Assembly: GCF_000423225.1 (NCBI RefSeq)
Contig: NZ_KE383992.1
Span: 374,971-438,970 of the forward strand
Source: Kaistia adipata DSM 17808
GTDB taxonomy: Bacteria > Pseudomonadota > Alphaproteobacteria > Rhizobiales > Kaistiaceae
Reading direction: 5' to 3'
DNA length: 64,000 nucleotides
The notes beneath the pieces were generated by a model. That model made no database searches. It saw only the letters and a list, made by a program, of their open reading frames with translations, and was not told where the DNA came from. The position numbers and the translations under genes were made by a program. Positions 1 to 8,814 of the stretch are shown here, in pieces (position 1 is the first letter of the stretch; each line of letters begins with the position of its first letter).

Positions 1-1053
1 CGCTTCCTGGATCTTGCGGTCCAGCGTGCGCTCCGGCTTCAGGAACAGGTTCTTGGCGAGCTGCTGCGTCACGGTCGAGCCGCCCTGCACGACGTCGCCG
101 GAACGGAAATTGACATAGGCCGCGCGGACCAGGCCGAGCGGATCGACGCCGAAATGGCTGTAGAAGCGGCGGTCCTCGATGGCGATGACGGCCTGGCTCA
201 GATAGGGCGGCAGTTCGTCGAGCCGGACGGATTCGCCGCCCGTGTCGCCGCGATTGGCGATCAGCGAGCCGTCATTCGCCAGCACCTTGATGTTGGGCGG
301 CCGCTTCGGCACCGCCCAGTCGGCCGTCGACGGCAGCTGGGTGGCGAAATAGGCGATGGTGCCGCCGAGCGCCACCGTGCCCCAGAACATCAGGATCAGC
401 GCCCATTTGACGCTGCCGCGGATGAACCGGCCGAGGCCGGAGCCGCCCGAACGCCTGCGCCCCCGCGCGCGCCCCTTCTTGCGGGACGGGGCGGCCTTGG
501 AGCGACGGGATCTGGAGCGGCGGGAATCGGCCATGGGGTCATCTTCATCGAGATCGATGAATTCCGCATCCTCAATGTCGACGTCGAGGACGTCCGGGTC
601 TGCCTGGCGGCCCCGCCGGTCGGCGGCGCCGATCTCGGGCTCGCGGCGCGACCGCGCCTTGCGCTCGTCGGGGCCCGGCTCGGGCGCGCCGAGGCGCGGC
701 GCATCGCTCGGGGCGGCGCGGCGCGGACGGCTCGCGCGCGGCGGCTCGTCCCGCCCGGCATCGTCCAGGCGCGGCTCCGCGCGACCAGGCTCGTCGAAAT
801 GAACATCGTCCCAGGCCGGTTCGTCCCGCCCGCCGGCGGGGCCGAAGGAGGGCTCGCTGCGCTCGGTCCGATCGGCCGCCTTCGGCCGCTCGTCGGACCG
901 CTCGGCGCGGTCCCGGCCGGCGCGCGGCTCGGCGCGGCCGCCGGCGGTCCGATCGTCCTCGCCAAGCCGGATGTCGAATGCGCTCGACGGGGTCTCCTGC
1001 GACCTGTCGAGCACCGGCTCGATCCGATCGCGGCCCGGGGGCGGTCTCGCCAT
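1..1053 (-). CDS. Class A penicillin-binding protein (PBP1 type), 3' part cut by window edge
   Basis: This reading frame is open from the ATG at 1053 to the window edge, about 351 codons, so the C-terminal half is missing. Residues 1-212 are a charged, disordered-looking cytoplasmic tail rich in Arg, Asp, Glu and Pro. One membrane segment follows at about 214-236, and then the start of a GT51 peptidoglycan glycosyltransferase domain, with the motifs EDRRFYSHFG and GGSTVTQQLAKN. The family polymerises lipid II and cross-links peptidoglycan at the inner membrane; the transpeptidase domain would lie outside the window. An in-frame ATG at 534 is an alternative start that would remove most of the tail. 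The family call is secure, the start is not. Confidence 0.88.
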   Translation of the reverse strand, partial: MARPPPGRDRIEPVLDRSQETPSSAFDIRLGEDDRTAGGRAEPRAGRDRAERSDERPKAADRTERSEPSFGPAGGRDEPAWDDVHFDEPGRAEPRLDDAGRDEPPRASRPRRAAPSDAPRLGAPEPGPDERKARSRREPEIGAADRRGRQADPDVLDVDIEDAEFIDLDEDDPMADSRRSRSRRSKAAPSRKKGRARGRRRSGGSGLGRFIRGSVKWALILMFWGTVALGGTIAYFATQLPSTADWAVPKRPPNIKVLANDGSLIANRGDTGGESVRLDELPPYLSQAVIAIEDRRFYSHFGVDPLGLVRAAYVNFRSGDVVQGGSTVTQQLAKNLFLKPERTLDRKIQEA

Positions 1054-1086
1054 ACTGGTTTCGTCTTCCACAGAAAGGTCAAAAAA

Positions 1087-1099
1087 GCGCTAACAGCGC
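1087..1099 (-). promoter_or_regulatory. Terminator-like hairpin in leader of PBP gene
   Basis: On the minus strand a 5-bp stem (GCGCT/AGCGC, loop GTT) is followed at once by six T residues, 34 nt upstream of the PBP start codon. It looks like a small intrinsic terminator inside the leader and could be an attenuator, or could end transcription arriving from further upstream. The stem is short, so the call is tentative. Confidence 0.3.
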
Positions 1100-1288
1100 C
1101 GGAACTTCGGCCCGAATGCCGGATGAATACGGCGATTTGAGGGGGAGTTGATCGCCGCGGGCAAGCATTCGGCGCGGCGCGCGCTACCTCATCCACAAGC
1201 TGGGCTGATCTGTGACCCGAATAACAGCGCCCGGGAACGAAGATGGCTAACACATCGTTAAGCAACAGGTCGCTCGAGGGAGACGGCA

Positions 1289-1828
1289 ATGGCACAGGTG
1301 GCGGAACAGACGAGACAGCAGGCGACGGTACGGACGGCCGCGACCCTGGCCGCGTCGGCGACGCTCGTGCTCTTCTTCGGCGGCAAGGCGCCGCTTGAGC
1401 CGGCCGCCGCCCTCGCCGCGCTGACCCCGATCGCGCTCACCGCCTTCGTCTACATGACCGGCGCGCTCGCCGCGACCGCCGTCACCAGCCTGTCGCGCCG
1501 CCCGATCCTCGGTGCCGCGGCGCTGACCGGCCTCGCCCCCTTCGCGCCGCTGCTGCCGCCCTCGGAAGAGTGGGCGCTCTACGCCGCCTTCCTCATCTTC
1601 GGCCTGCTGACGGCCGGCAGCCTCAGGGTCATCGTCGCCGCCTTCGCCCGCGAGCGGCTCGGCAGCCTGTGCGGCGCGATCGGCCTCGGCCTGATCGCTG
1701 CGCTCGCCGCGACCGCCGGCATCACCGACGGCCCGCTGATGCAGATGGTGCTGGCGCTCGCCGGCATCCTGGCCTGCCTCGCGGTGGCGAGCGTCGTCGT
1801 GGCCGCCGCCCCGGCCGCCAGGAACTGA
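1289..1828 (+). CDS. Small integral membrane protein, unknown function
   Basis: The product has 179 residues and is almost entirely Ala/Leu/Val-rich hydrophobic segments, consistent with about five transmembrane helices, and it has no recognisable catalytic motif. The ATG has a good ribosome binding site (GAGGGAGA about 7 nt upstream). It diverges from the PBP gene and lies 93 nt before polA on the same strand, so it may be cotranscribed with polA. I do not recognise a family. The hydrophobic pattern and the ribosome site favour this strand over the overlapping opposite-strand frames. Confidence 0.65.
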   Translation: MAQVAEQTRQQATVRTAATLAASATLVLFFGGKAPLEPAAALAALTPIALTAFVYMTGALAATAVTSLSRRPILGAAALTGLAPFAPLLPPSEEWALYAAFLIFGLLTAGSLRVIVAAFARERLGSLCGAIGLGLIAALAATAGITDGPLMQMVLALAGILACLAVASVVVAAAPAARN

Positions 1829-1921
1829 CCCTTCCCCGACCGGCAAGACGATGGCAGCAGAACCGCCGCCATCGCGTCGCGCGCTGTAGCCAAATCGGAT
1901 GGCCGCGGGCATAGTCCGCGC

Positions 1922-4864
1922 ATGTCAGAAACGCTCGCTCCCGCCATCGCCTCGCGCCCCGTCCAGAAAGGCGACCACGTCTTCCTGGTGGACGGATCGT
2001 CCTACATCTTCCGCGCCTATCACGCGCTGCCGCCGCTCACGCGCAAGTCGGACGGCCTGCCGGTCGGCGCCGTCGCCGGCTTCTGCAACATGCTGTGGCG
2101 GCTCTTGAAGGAAGCGAACGAGGCCGGCGTCAAACCGACCCATCTCGCCGTCATCTTCGACCATTCCTCGACCACCTTCCGCAACGCGCTCTACGACCAG
2201 TACAAGGCGCATCGGCCGGAGCCGCCGGAGGACCTGCGGCCGCAGTTCGGCCTGATCCGCCAGGCCGTGGTCGCCTTCAACGTGCCGTCGATCGAGCAGA
2301 AGGGTTTCGAGGCCGACGACCTGATCGCCACCTATACCAAGCAGGCGGTCGCCGCCGGCGCGGACGTCACCATCGTCGCTTCCGACAAGGACCTGATGCA
2401 GCTGATCGAGCCGGGCGTGCAGATGCTCGACACGATGAAGGGCAAGACGATCGGCCGCGACGAGGTGATCGAGAAATTCGGCGTGCCGCCGGAAAAGGTC
2501 GCCGACGTGCAGGCGCTCGCCGGCGACTCGGTCGACAACGTGCCCGGCGTGCCCGGCATCGGCATCAAGACCGCGGCGCAGCTGATCGAGACCTATGGCG
2601 ACCTCGAGACGCTTCTTGAGCGCGCGCCGGAGATCAAGCAGCCGAAGCGGCGCGAGGCGCTGATCGCCAACGCCGATCTGGCGCGCATCTCGATGCAGCT
2701 CGTGACGCTCGACCGCGACGTGCCGCTCGCCGAGCCGATCGACCGGCTCGGCGTCCGCCCGGTCATCGGCGAGCAGCTGATCGCGTTCCTGAAGGCGATG
2801 GAGTTCACGACGCTGACCGGCCGCGTCGCCGCGGCGACGGGCGTCGAATCCGGCGCCGTCGAGGCCAACAGCGCCCTGGTCGCCCCCAGCCGCCAGACCG
2901 AGGCAGCGCAAGCCCCTGCCGGCCCCGACGGCGCGACGGCGCCGATCGCCGACATCGCCGGGCTGACCCCGGCCGCCCACGCCGCCGAGCGGGCGCGGAA
3001 CATCCGCGCGCTCCCCTTCGACCATTCCCGGTACGAGACCATCCGCTCCGAGGAGCGGCTGCTCGATTTCGTGGCGCGGGCCACCGAGCGCGGCGTCGTC
3101 GCCGTCGACACCGAAACCACCTCGCTCGACCCGATGCAGGCCGAGCTGGTCGGCGTCTCGCTGGCGATCGCGCCGAACGAGGCCTGCTACATCCCGCTCG
3201 CCCATCGCGGCGAGGGCGACGGGCTGTTCACCGAAGGGCTGGTCGAGGGCCAGCTCGAGATCCGCGCGGCGCTCGCGATTCTGAAGCCGCTGCTCGAGGA
3301 CCGCTCGGTGCTCAAGGTGGCGCAGAACCTCAAATATGACTGGCTGGTGCTGGCCCGCTACGGCATCGAGACGGCGCCGTTCGACGACACCATGCTGATC
3401 TCCTACGTGCTCGACGCCGGGCGCGGCGCGCATGGCATGGACCCGCTGTCGGAAAAATGGCTCGGCCACACGCCGATCGCCTATGACGACGTCACCGGCA
3501 AGGGCAAGGCGCGGATCACCTTCGATCGCGTGCCGATCGAGCGCGCCAGCGCCTATGCGGCCGAGGACGCCGACGTCACGCTCCGCCTCTGGCAGGTGCT
3601 GAAGCCGCGCCTGGTGGCCGAGGGCATGACGACCGTCTACGAGACGCTGGAGCGGCCGATGGTGCCGGTGCTGGCCTCGATGGAGCGGCGCGGCATCTCG
3701 ATCGACCGGGCGATCCTGTCGCGCCTCTCCGGCGAGTTCGCCCAGAAGGCCGGCGCGCTCGAGGCCGAGATCCAGGAACTGGCCGGCCAGCCCTTCAATG
3801 TCGGCTCGCCGAAGCAGCTCGGCGACATCCTGTTCGGCGTCATGGGCCTGCCGGGCGGCACCAAGACGGCGACCGGCGCCTGGGCGACCGGCGCCAGCAT
3901 CCTGGAAGACCTGGCCGAGCAGGGCTACGAGCTGCCGCAGAAGATCCTGGACTGGCGCCAGCTCTCCAAGCTGCGTTCGACCTATACCGACGCGCTGCCG
4001 ACCTACCTGCATCCCGAGACCAAGCGCGTCCACACCTCCTACGCGCTGGCCGCGACGACGACCGGGCGACTGTCCTCGTCCGAGCCCAACCTGCAGAACA
4101 TCCCCGTCCGCACCGAGGCGGGGCGCAAGATCCGCGCCGCCTTCATCGCGGATCCCGGCCACAAGCTGGTCTCTGCCGACTATTCGCAGATCGAGCTGCG
4201 CCTGCTCGCCGAGATCGCCGACATCCCGCAGCTGAAGAACGCCTTCGCGAACGGCATCGACATCCACGCGCTCACCGCGTCCGAGATGTTCGGCGTGCCG
4301 GTCGAGGGCATGCCGGGCGACGTGCGCCGGCGCGCCAAGGCGATCAATTTCGGCATCATCTACGGCATCTCGGCCTTCGGCCTCGCCAACCAGCTCGGCA
4401 TCGCGCGCGAAGAGGCCGGCGCCTACATCAAGCGCTATTTCGAGCGCTTCCCGGGCATCCGCGACTACATGGAGGAGACCAAGCGCTCCTGCCGCGACCT
4501 CGGCTATGTCACGACCCTGTTCGGCCGCCGCTGCCACTATCCCGAGATCGCCTCGAAGAACGCCTCGATCCGCGCCTTCAACGAGCGCGCCGCCATCAAT
4601 GCGCGCCTGCAGGGCACGGCGGCCGACATCATCCGCCGCGCCATGATCCGCGTCGAGCCGGCGCTGGCGGAGGCGGGGCTTCGCGCGCGCATGCTGCTGC
4701 AGGTGCATGACGAACTGATCTTCGAGGTGCCGGAGGCGGAGATCGAGCCGACGCTGGCGCTCGTCACCCGCGTGATGGAGCACGCGCCGTCGCCGGCGGT
4801 GGCGCTCAGCGTGCCCCTGAGCGTCGATGCCCGCGCCGCCGACAATTGGGACGAGGCGCACTAG
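1922..4864 (+). CDS. polA: DNA polymerase I
   Basis: This 980-residue enzyme fills gaps and removes RNA primers in replication and excision repair. The order is an N-terminal 5' nuclease domain, a 3'-5' exonuclease domain with the DxE motif VDTETTSLD near residue 395, and a family A polymerase domain. The polymerase has motif A (DYSQIELR, about 752), motif B (RRAKAINFGIIYG, about 803) and motif C (VHDELIF, about 928). All three activities therefore appear intact. Length is normal for alphaproteobacteria. A GC-rich hairpin lies directly downstream. A long open frame on the opposite strand is a codon-bias shadow. Confidence 0.98.
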   Translation: MSETLAPAIASRPVQKGDHVFLVDGSSYIFRAYHALPPLTRKSDGLPVGAVAGFCNMLWRLLKEANEAGVKPTHLAVIFDHSSTTFRNALYDQYKAHRPEPPEDLRPQFGLIRQAVVAFNVPSIEQKGFEADDLIATYTKQAVAAGADVTIVASDKDLMQLIEPGVQMLDTMKGKTIGRDEVIEKFGVPPEKVADVQALAGDSVDNVPGVPGIGIKTAAQLIETYGDLETLLERAPEIKQPKRREALIANADLARISMQLVTLDRDVPLAEPIDRLGVRPVIGEQLIAFLKAMEFTTLTGRVAAATGVESGAVEANSALVAPSRQTEAAQAPAGPDGATAPIADIAGLTPAAHAAERARNIRALPFDHSRYETIRSEERLLDFVARATERGVVAVDTETTSLDPMQAELVGVSLAIAPNEACYIPLAHRGEGDGLFTEGLVEGQLEIRAALAILKPLLEDRSVLKVAQNLKYDWLVLARYGIETAPFDDTMLISYVLDAGRGAHGMDPLSEKWLGHTPIAYDDVTGKGKARITFDRVPIERASAYAAEDADVTLRLWQVLKPRLVAEGMTTVYETLERPMVPVLASMERRGISIDRAILSRLSGEFAQKAGALEAEIQELAGQPFNVGSPKQLGDILFGVMGLPGGTKTATGAWATGASILEDLAEQGYELPQKILDWRQLSKLRSTYTDALPTYLHPETKRVHTSYALAATTTGRLSSSEPNLQNIPVRTEAGRKIRAAFIADPGHKLVSADYSQIELRLLAEIADIPQLKNAFANGIDIHALTASEMFGVPVEGMPGDVRRRAKAINFGIIYGISAFGLANQLGIAREEAGAYIKRYFERFPGIRDYMEETKRSCRDLGYVTTLFGRRCHYPEIASKNASIRAFNERAAINARLQGTAADIIRRAMIRVEPALAEAGLRARMLLQVHDELIFEVPEAEIEPTLALVTRVMEHAPSPAVALSVPLSVDARAADNWDEAH

Positions 4865-4878
4865 GCTCACAGGAAATC

Positions 4879-4899
4879 CCCTCCCCCTTGCGGGGAGGG
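4879..4899. terminator. GC-rich hairpin after polA
   Basis: An 8-bp stem (CCCTCCCC/GGGGAGGG, 5-nt loop) begins 15 nt after the polA stop. There is no clear U-tract, so it may protect the mRNA end, be a Rho-dependent boundary or be a repeat unit rather than a true intrinsic terminator. Confidence 0.4.
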
Positions 4900-4950
4900 C
4901 GAAGCGGGGCCCTCAGGGAGCGGCGGCGCGTTTGCGCCGGCCACGCTCCC

Positions 4951-5033
4951 CGTCATCCCTGCGAAAGCAGGGATCCATTCAGCATCGGCATGGGAAAGCG
5001 GGACCGTGGATTCCTGCTTTCGCAGGAATGACG
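4951..5033. repeat. Inverted pair of 27-nt palindromic repeats (REP-like)
   Basis: A 27-nt unit at 4951-4977 starts CGTCATCCCTGCGAAAG. A near-perfect inverted copy lies at 5007-5033 and ends GCAGGAATGACG. Each unit is itself palindromic around GCGAAAGC. The same family recurs at 14149-14257. Such elements are common between convergent genes in proteobacteria. Here it sits between polA and the leftward gene ending at 5062. Confidence 0.8.
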
Positions 5034-5061
5034 CCTGCGCGGCGTCGACGGCGCGAGATCG

Positions 5062-5685
5062 CTATCGCCCGGCGGTTTCCTGCGTCTTGGCGCGCCGGCG
5101 CTCGCCCTTCTGGCGCTGGAAGGTGACGTCGACCGAGCCGACATTCATGCCGAGCGTCGAGATCACGCCATTGTTGGTGATGGTGTCGCGGCCGGTGCGG
5201 CGGATCGTGTCCTCGAAATGCAGCTTGAGCTTGCCGCCGTCCCTGCCGCGCGTGATCAGGTCGTAGGACATGCGGATGCGGTCGTCCTCGACGCGCACCT
5301 GCGCCTCGCCGACGACGTCCTGGCGGGTGCCGACATAGGTGTTCGGGCCGGTGCGCCGGAAGCGCCAGGTGCGGCGGTCGAGCGAGCCGTTGTCGAAGCG
5401 GAAATGCTGGTCGAGGACGAAATGGTCGCCGCTGCGGCGGCCGTTGGTCGTCACGACGAAGCCGCGATCGACGCCGGCAAGCCGGCTCTTGAAGCGGCCG
5501 ACGCCGGTCGCGCGGCCGCGGAACGCTTCCTCCAGCGTCTGCCTCGTAGCCGGCGTCTTGGTCGGCTGCGCCTTAGTCGGCAGCGCCTTGGCAGCCTCCG
5601 CCTTGGCCGGCTTCGGTTCCGCGATGGCGGCCGGCGCCGTGGCGACGGCCAGCAACAGGACGAGGAAAAATCGCGCGATCTTCAT
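5062..5685 (-). CDS. DUF3833-like secreted protein
   Basis: The 207-residue product starts with a clear signal peptide (MKIARFFLVLLLAVATAP, then AIA), followed by an Ala/Lys/Pro-rich linker to about residue 50. The mature part resembles the DUF3833 family, with the blocks TYVGTRQDVVGEAQV and GMNVGSVDVTFQR. The family is probably periplasmic, possibly a lipid-binding beta fold, and its function is unknown. I chose the ATG at 5685 because it begins the signal peptide; an upstream ATG at 5712 would add nine residues. It follows ptsN on the same strand after a 61-nt gap. Confidence 0.7.
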   Translation of the reverse strand: MKIARFFLVLLLAVATAPAAIAEPKPAKAEAAKALPTKAQPTKTPATRQTLEEAFRGRATGVGRFKSRLAGVDRGFVVTTNGRRSGDHFVLDQHFRFDNGSLDRRTWRFRRTGPNTYVGTRQDVVGEAQVRVEDDRIRMSYDLITRGRDGGKLKLHFEDTIRRTGRDTITNNGVISTLGMNVGSVDVTFQRQKGERRRAKTQETAGR

Positions 5686-5746
5686 GGGGAGCCCCGACAG
5701 GCGGAAAGGCATGCCGGGACAATCTAGACCGAGTTTGGCCGCTTCG

Positions 5747-6220
5747 TCAGCCCGTCACGACATTGGCGGCCGTGCAGCTTTCCGTCAGCACGGCGTAGAG
5801 CGCCGCCTGGTCGCCGGAAGCGCGCAGCTTGTTGGCGAGGCCGGGCTCGCGCAGCAGGCGGGCGATGCGGGCGAGCGCCTTCAGATGGTCGGCGCCGGCG
5901 TTCTCCGGCGCGAGCAGCAGGAAGATCAGGTCGACCGGCTGGTCGTCGAGCGATTCAAAATCGATCGGCTTGGGAAGCCGGGCGAAGATGCCATGGATAC
6001 GGTCCAGCTGGGCAAGCTTGCCATGCGGGATGGCGATGCCGTTGCCGACACCGGTCGAGCCAAGCCGTTCACGCTGCAGCAGCGTGTCGAAGATCTGCCG
6101 TTCGTCGAGACCGGTCAGCTTTGCAGCCTTTTCGGCGAGTTCCTGAAGAGCCTGCTTCTTGCCATTGGCTTTCAGGGCCGGGACGATGCCGTCCAGGCTG
6201 ATCAGATCACTGAGGTCCAT
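5747..6220 (-). CDS. ptsN: PTS IIA-like nitrogen regulatory protein PtsN
   Basis: The 157-residue product is EIIA-Ntr, the terminal phosphate acceptor of the nitrogen-related phosphotransferase chain (PtsP-NPr-PtsN). This is a regulatory, cytoplasmic system that does not transport sugars. The phosphorylatable histidine is in the IPHGKL motif. It is the last gene of the rpoN cluster, as is usual in proteobacteria. The ATG at 6220 gives the family-typical MDLSDLI start. A TTG at 6232, with GAGG about 5 nt upstream, is a plausible alternative. Confidence 0.95.
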   Translation of the reverse strand: MDLSDLISLDGIVPALKANGKKQALQELAEKAAKLTGLDERQIFDTLLQRERLGSTGVGNGIAIPHGKLAQLDRIHGIFARLPKPIDFESLDDQPVDLIFLLLAPENAGADHLKALARIARLLREPGLANKLRASGDQAALYAVLTESCTAANVVTG

Positions 6221-6319
6221 GACTTGGTTCAAAATGCCTCGTTCAAACCTTTGGTCCGAGACCCGTCGTTCGGCGCGCTCCCCGAGCGCGCCGAAGCTTC
6301 ATTCCAAGCTTACGCGGAA

Positions 6320-6919
6320 TTAACTGCCGACGGTATCCCCTTTGCCGGCCTGGGCCGGGTCGATCCACCCTATGTTGCCGTCGCGACGGCGATAGACGAC
6401 GTTGACGCCGCCATGGCCGGCGTGCCGGAACACGACGACCTGTGATTCTGCGAGATCCATGGCCATCACCGCGCCCGAGACCGACATCGTCCGCAGCGCC
6501 TTGGTCTCCTCGGCGATCACCATGGGCTTGTAGTCGGCCGCCAGTTCCTCGTCCTCGTCCGGCGTCGCCGCGAGCACGGTATAGCTGGCTTCGGCCTCCG
6601 CCGCACCATTGCGCTGCTCGTGGTAGCGATGATCCTTCAGCTTGCGCTTGTAGCGCCGCAACTGCTTCTCGATCCGGTCCGCCGCCTGCTCGAAGGACGG
6701 ATAGATCTCGTGGCCACGTCCTTCGGCGTGGAGATCGGCGCCGCTGTCGAGATGCAGCGCGCAATCCACTCGATAGCCCGTTCCATCGCGCTCCAGAACC
6801 ACGCGGCCGGAATAGCCGCCATCAAAATACTTGCCGATCGCGTCGCTCAACCGGCCTTCCACATGCGTGCGGTAGGCGTCGCTGATCTCGATGTTCTTAC
6901 CGGAGATGCGCAGAGACAT
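6320..6919 (-). CDS. hpf: Ribosome hibernation-promoting factor, long form
   Basis: The 199-residue product has an N-terminal HPF/RaiA domain (residues 1 to about 105, MSLRISGKNIEI) and a C-terminal domain ending in VVYRRRDGNIGWIDP. This is the long-form layout that dimerises ribosomes into inactive 100S particles. The start at 6919 is preceded by GAGAAG. It lies between rpoN and ptsN, and a good sigma-70-type promoter sits in the 274-nt gap to rpoN, so it can be expressed apart from rpoN. Confidence 0.96.
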   Translation of the reverse strand: MSLRISGKNIEISDAYRTHVEGRLSDAIGKYFDGGYSGRVVLERDGTGYRVDCALHLDSGADLHAEGRGHEIYPSFEQAADRIEKQLRRYKRKLKDHRYHEQRNGAAEAEASYTVLAATPDEDEELAADYKPMVIAEETKALRTMSVSGAVMAMDLAESQVVVFRHAGHGGVNVVYRRRDGNIGWIDPAQAGKGDTVGS

Positions 6920-7084
6920 GGACTTCTCGTACCCCTTGGTCGTCGTTGCGATCCGAGGCTCGCCCATCCAACTGGACGACGGCGGACCCCGTCGGGCACG
7001 TCGCGTTCCGGCACTTCCAAGGCCTGCCAGACATCGAACCGGTCATCCCGGCCCTGAGGCCCCGGCCGCCCTTGGCGCCGCGCC

Positions 7085-7113
7085 CTTCTAGTGACAGCGT
7101 GTCGGGAAGTCAA
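7085..7113 (-). promoter_or_regulatory. Promoter for hpf (-35 TTGACT, -10 TAGAAG)
   Basis: On the minus strand TTGACT (7108-7113) and TAGAAG (7085-7090) are separated by exactly 17 nt. It lies in the gap between rpoN and hpf and would give a leader of about 160 nt. It matches the alphaproteobacterial housekeeping consensus well in the -35 box. Confidence 0.6.
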
Positions 7114-7193
7114 GGAAACCGCCTTCCCGGCACGTCCATCATGTCTTGGACTTGGTCATCCGTCGAGCCCAAGGCAAGGGCGGCGGCAAAACT

Positions 7194-8738
7194 TTAAGAT
7201 ACGAGAAGGGCTTGCTTTTCCCGGCGACGCTGCACCGAGGACGGAATCCTGAGCGCTTCGCGGTATTTGGCGACCGTGCGCCTGGCGATGTCGATGCCGC
7301 CGTCGCGGAGGATCTTGACCAGCGCGTCGTCGGACAGGACGTCATCCGCCGGCTCGGCGTCGATCAGCGCCTTGATGCGGTGGCGCACCGCCTCGGCGGA
7401 ATGGGCCTCGCCGCCCTCGGACGAGGCGATCGAGGCGGTGAAGAAATATTTGAGCTCGAACAGGCCGCGCGGCGTCGCCATGTACTTGTTCGAGGTGACG
7501 CGCGACACGGTCGATTCGTGCATCGCGATCGCCTCGGCGACGGTCTTCAGATTGAGCGGCCGCAGATGCGCGACGCCATGCGCCAGGAAGGCGTCCTGCT
7601 GGCGGACGATCTCGGTCGCCACCTTCAGGATCGTCTTGGCCCGCTGGTCGAGGCTCTTCACCAGCCAGTTCGCCGTCTGCAGGCACTCGCTCAGATAGGT
7701 CCGGTCCTCGCCCTTGGCGCCGCGGGCGACGCGGGCATAATAGCTCTGGTTGACCAGCACCCGCGGCAGCGTGTCGGAATTGAGCTCGATCCGCCAGGAG
7801 CCGTCCGGCGCCGCGCGCACGACGACATCCGGCACCACCGGCTGCAGCACCGCCGCGCCGAAGGCGCTGCCGGGCTTCGGATCGAGCGCGCGCAGTTCGC
7901 GCAGCATCTCGGCCAGATCCTCGTCGTCGACGCGGCAGAGCTTCTTCAGGGCCGCGAAATCACGCCGCGCGACAAGGTCGAGATGGCGGACCAGCATCGC
8001 CATGGCCGGGTCGAAGCGGTCGCGCTCGCGGAGCTGGATGGCCAGGCATTCGGCGAGATCGCGGGCACAGACGCCGGACGGCTCGAAGCTCTGCAGGATC
8101 GCCAGCACCGCGTCGACCTCGGCCACCGGCACGCCGAGGCGATGGGCGATGGCCTCGACGCTGCCGCGCATGTAGCCGGCCGCGTCGACCTCGTCGATCA
8201 GCGCCTGGCCGATCAGCCGCCGAACCGGATCGGCGACGGCCAGGCCGAGCTGCTCGCCGAGCCGGCCGGCGAGCGAGGTCTCGGCGGCGACAAACGCCTC
8301 GAGATTGTAGTCGTCGCCGCTGATCGCGGCGCGCTCCGATGGCATCGACCAGGGATCGAGCGGCGGCGCGGCGGCCTCGCCCGCGGCGGCGCCGTGGTCA
8401 TCGGGAAACACATTGGCGAGGTCGGTGTCGAGCCGCGCGGCGATCGCGTCCGGCGACACTTCGAGCCGCGTCTCCAGCCAGTCCGGCCGCTCCTCGGCCA
8501 CGTCGCGGGCGGCGGCGCGGTCCTCGTCGGCGTCGTCGCCGCTCGCCAGCGGCGGACCGGCATCGACGGCGGCGTCGCGGTCGTCGCGCTCGAGCATCGG
8601 ATTGCGCTCGAGCTCGGCGTCGACATAGGCGACCAGGTCGAGATTGGACAGCTGCAGCAGCTTGATGGCTTGCATCAGCTGCGGCGTCATCACCAGGGAC
8701 TGGCTCTGCCTCAGCAGGAGTTTCTGTGAAAGAGCCAT
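7194..8738 (-). CDS. rpoN: RNA polymerase sigma-54 factor
   Basis: The 514-residue sigma-54 directs transcription from -24/-12 promoters with the help of enhancer-binding ATPases. Region I is the Gln/Leu-rich N-terminus (LRQSQSLVMTPQLMQAIKLL). A core-binding domain follows, then the DNA-binding part ending in the RpoN box ARRTVAKYRE at about residues 485-494. All diagnostic parts are present. It lies between lptB and hpf in the canonical cluster. Confidence 0.98.
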   Translation of the reverse strand: MALSQKLLLRQSQSLVMTPQLMQAIKLLQLSNLDLVAYVDAELERNPMLERDDRDAAVDAGPPLASGDDADEDRAAARDVAEERPDWLETRLEVSPDAIAARLDTDLANVFPDDHGAAAGEAAAPPLDPWSMPSERAAISGDDYNLEAFVAAETSLAGRLGEQLGLAVADPVRRLIGQALIDEVDAAGYMRGSVEAIAHRLGVPVAEVDAVLAILQSFEPSGVCARDLAECLAIQLRERDRFDPAMAMLVRHLDLVARRDFAALKKLCRVDDEDLAEMLRELRALDPKPGSAFGAAVLQPVVPDVVVRAAPDGSWRIELNSDTLPRVLVNQSYYARVARGAKGEDRTYLSECLQTANWLVKSLDQRAKTILKVATEIVRQQDAFLAHGVAHLRPLNLKTVAEAIAMHESTVSRVTSNKYMATPRGLFELKYFFTASIASSEGGEAHSAEAVRHRIKALIDAEPADDVLSDDALVKILRDGGIDIARRTVAKYREALRIPSSVQRRREKQALLVS

Positions 8739-8814
8739 TCTTCGGCGGCGGGTCCCGGGCAGTGGTACAAGACTTGCTTGTCGTGCCCTTTTGGTATCGC
8801 AAGCCGCGGCGCGG

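Noticed and set aside
1925-4870. 981-codon open frame on the strand opposite polA
   Set aside because: It mirrors polA almost exactly. In GC-rich DNA the antisense frame lacks stops; the translation is low-complexity Arg/Asp/Gly-rich with no domain.
4951-5033. Possible insertion sequence remnant or CRISPR
   Set aside because: The repeats are short facing palindromes with no transposase fragment, no direct spacing regularity and no spacers.
8739-8814. Sigma-54 (-24/-12) promoter upstream of rpoN
   Set aside because: A GGCACG is present on the minus strand, but the GC element follows at the wrong spacing (8 instead of 10 nt) and the TTGC is missing.
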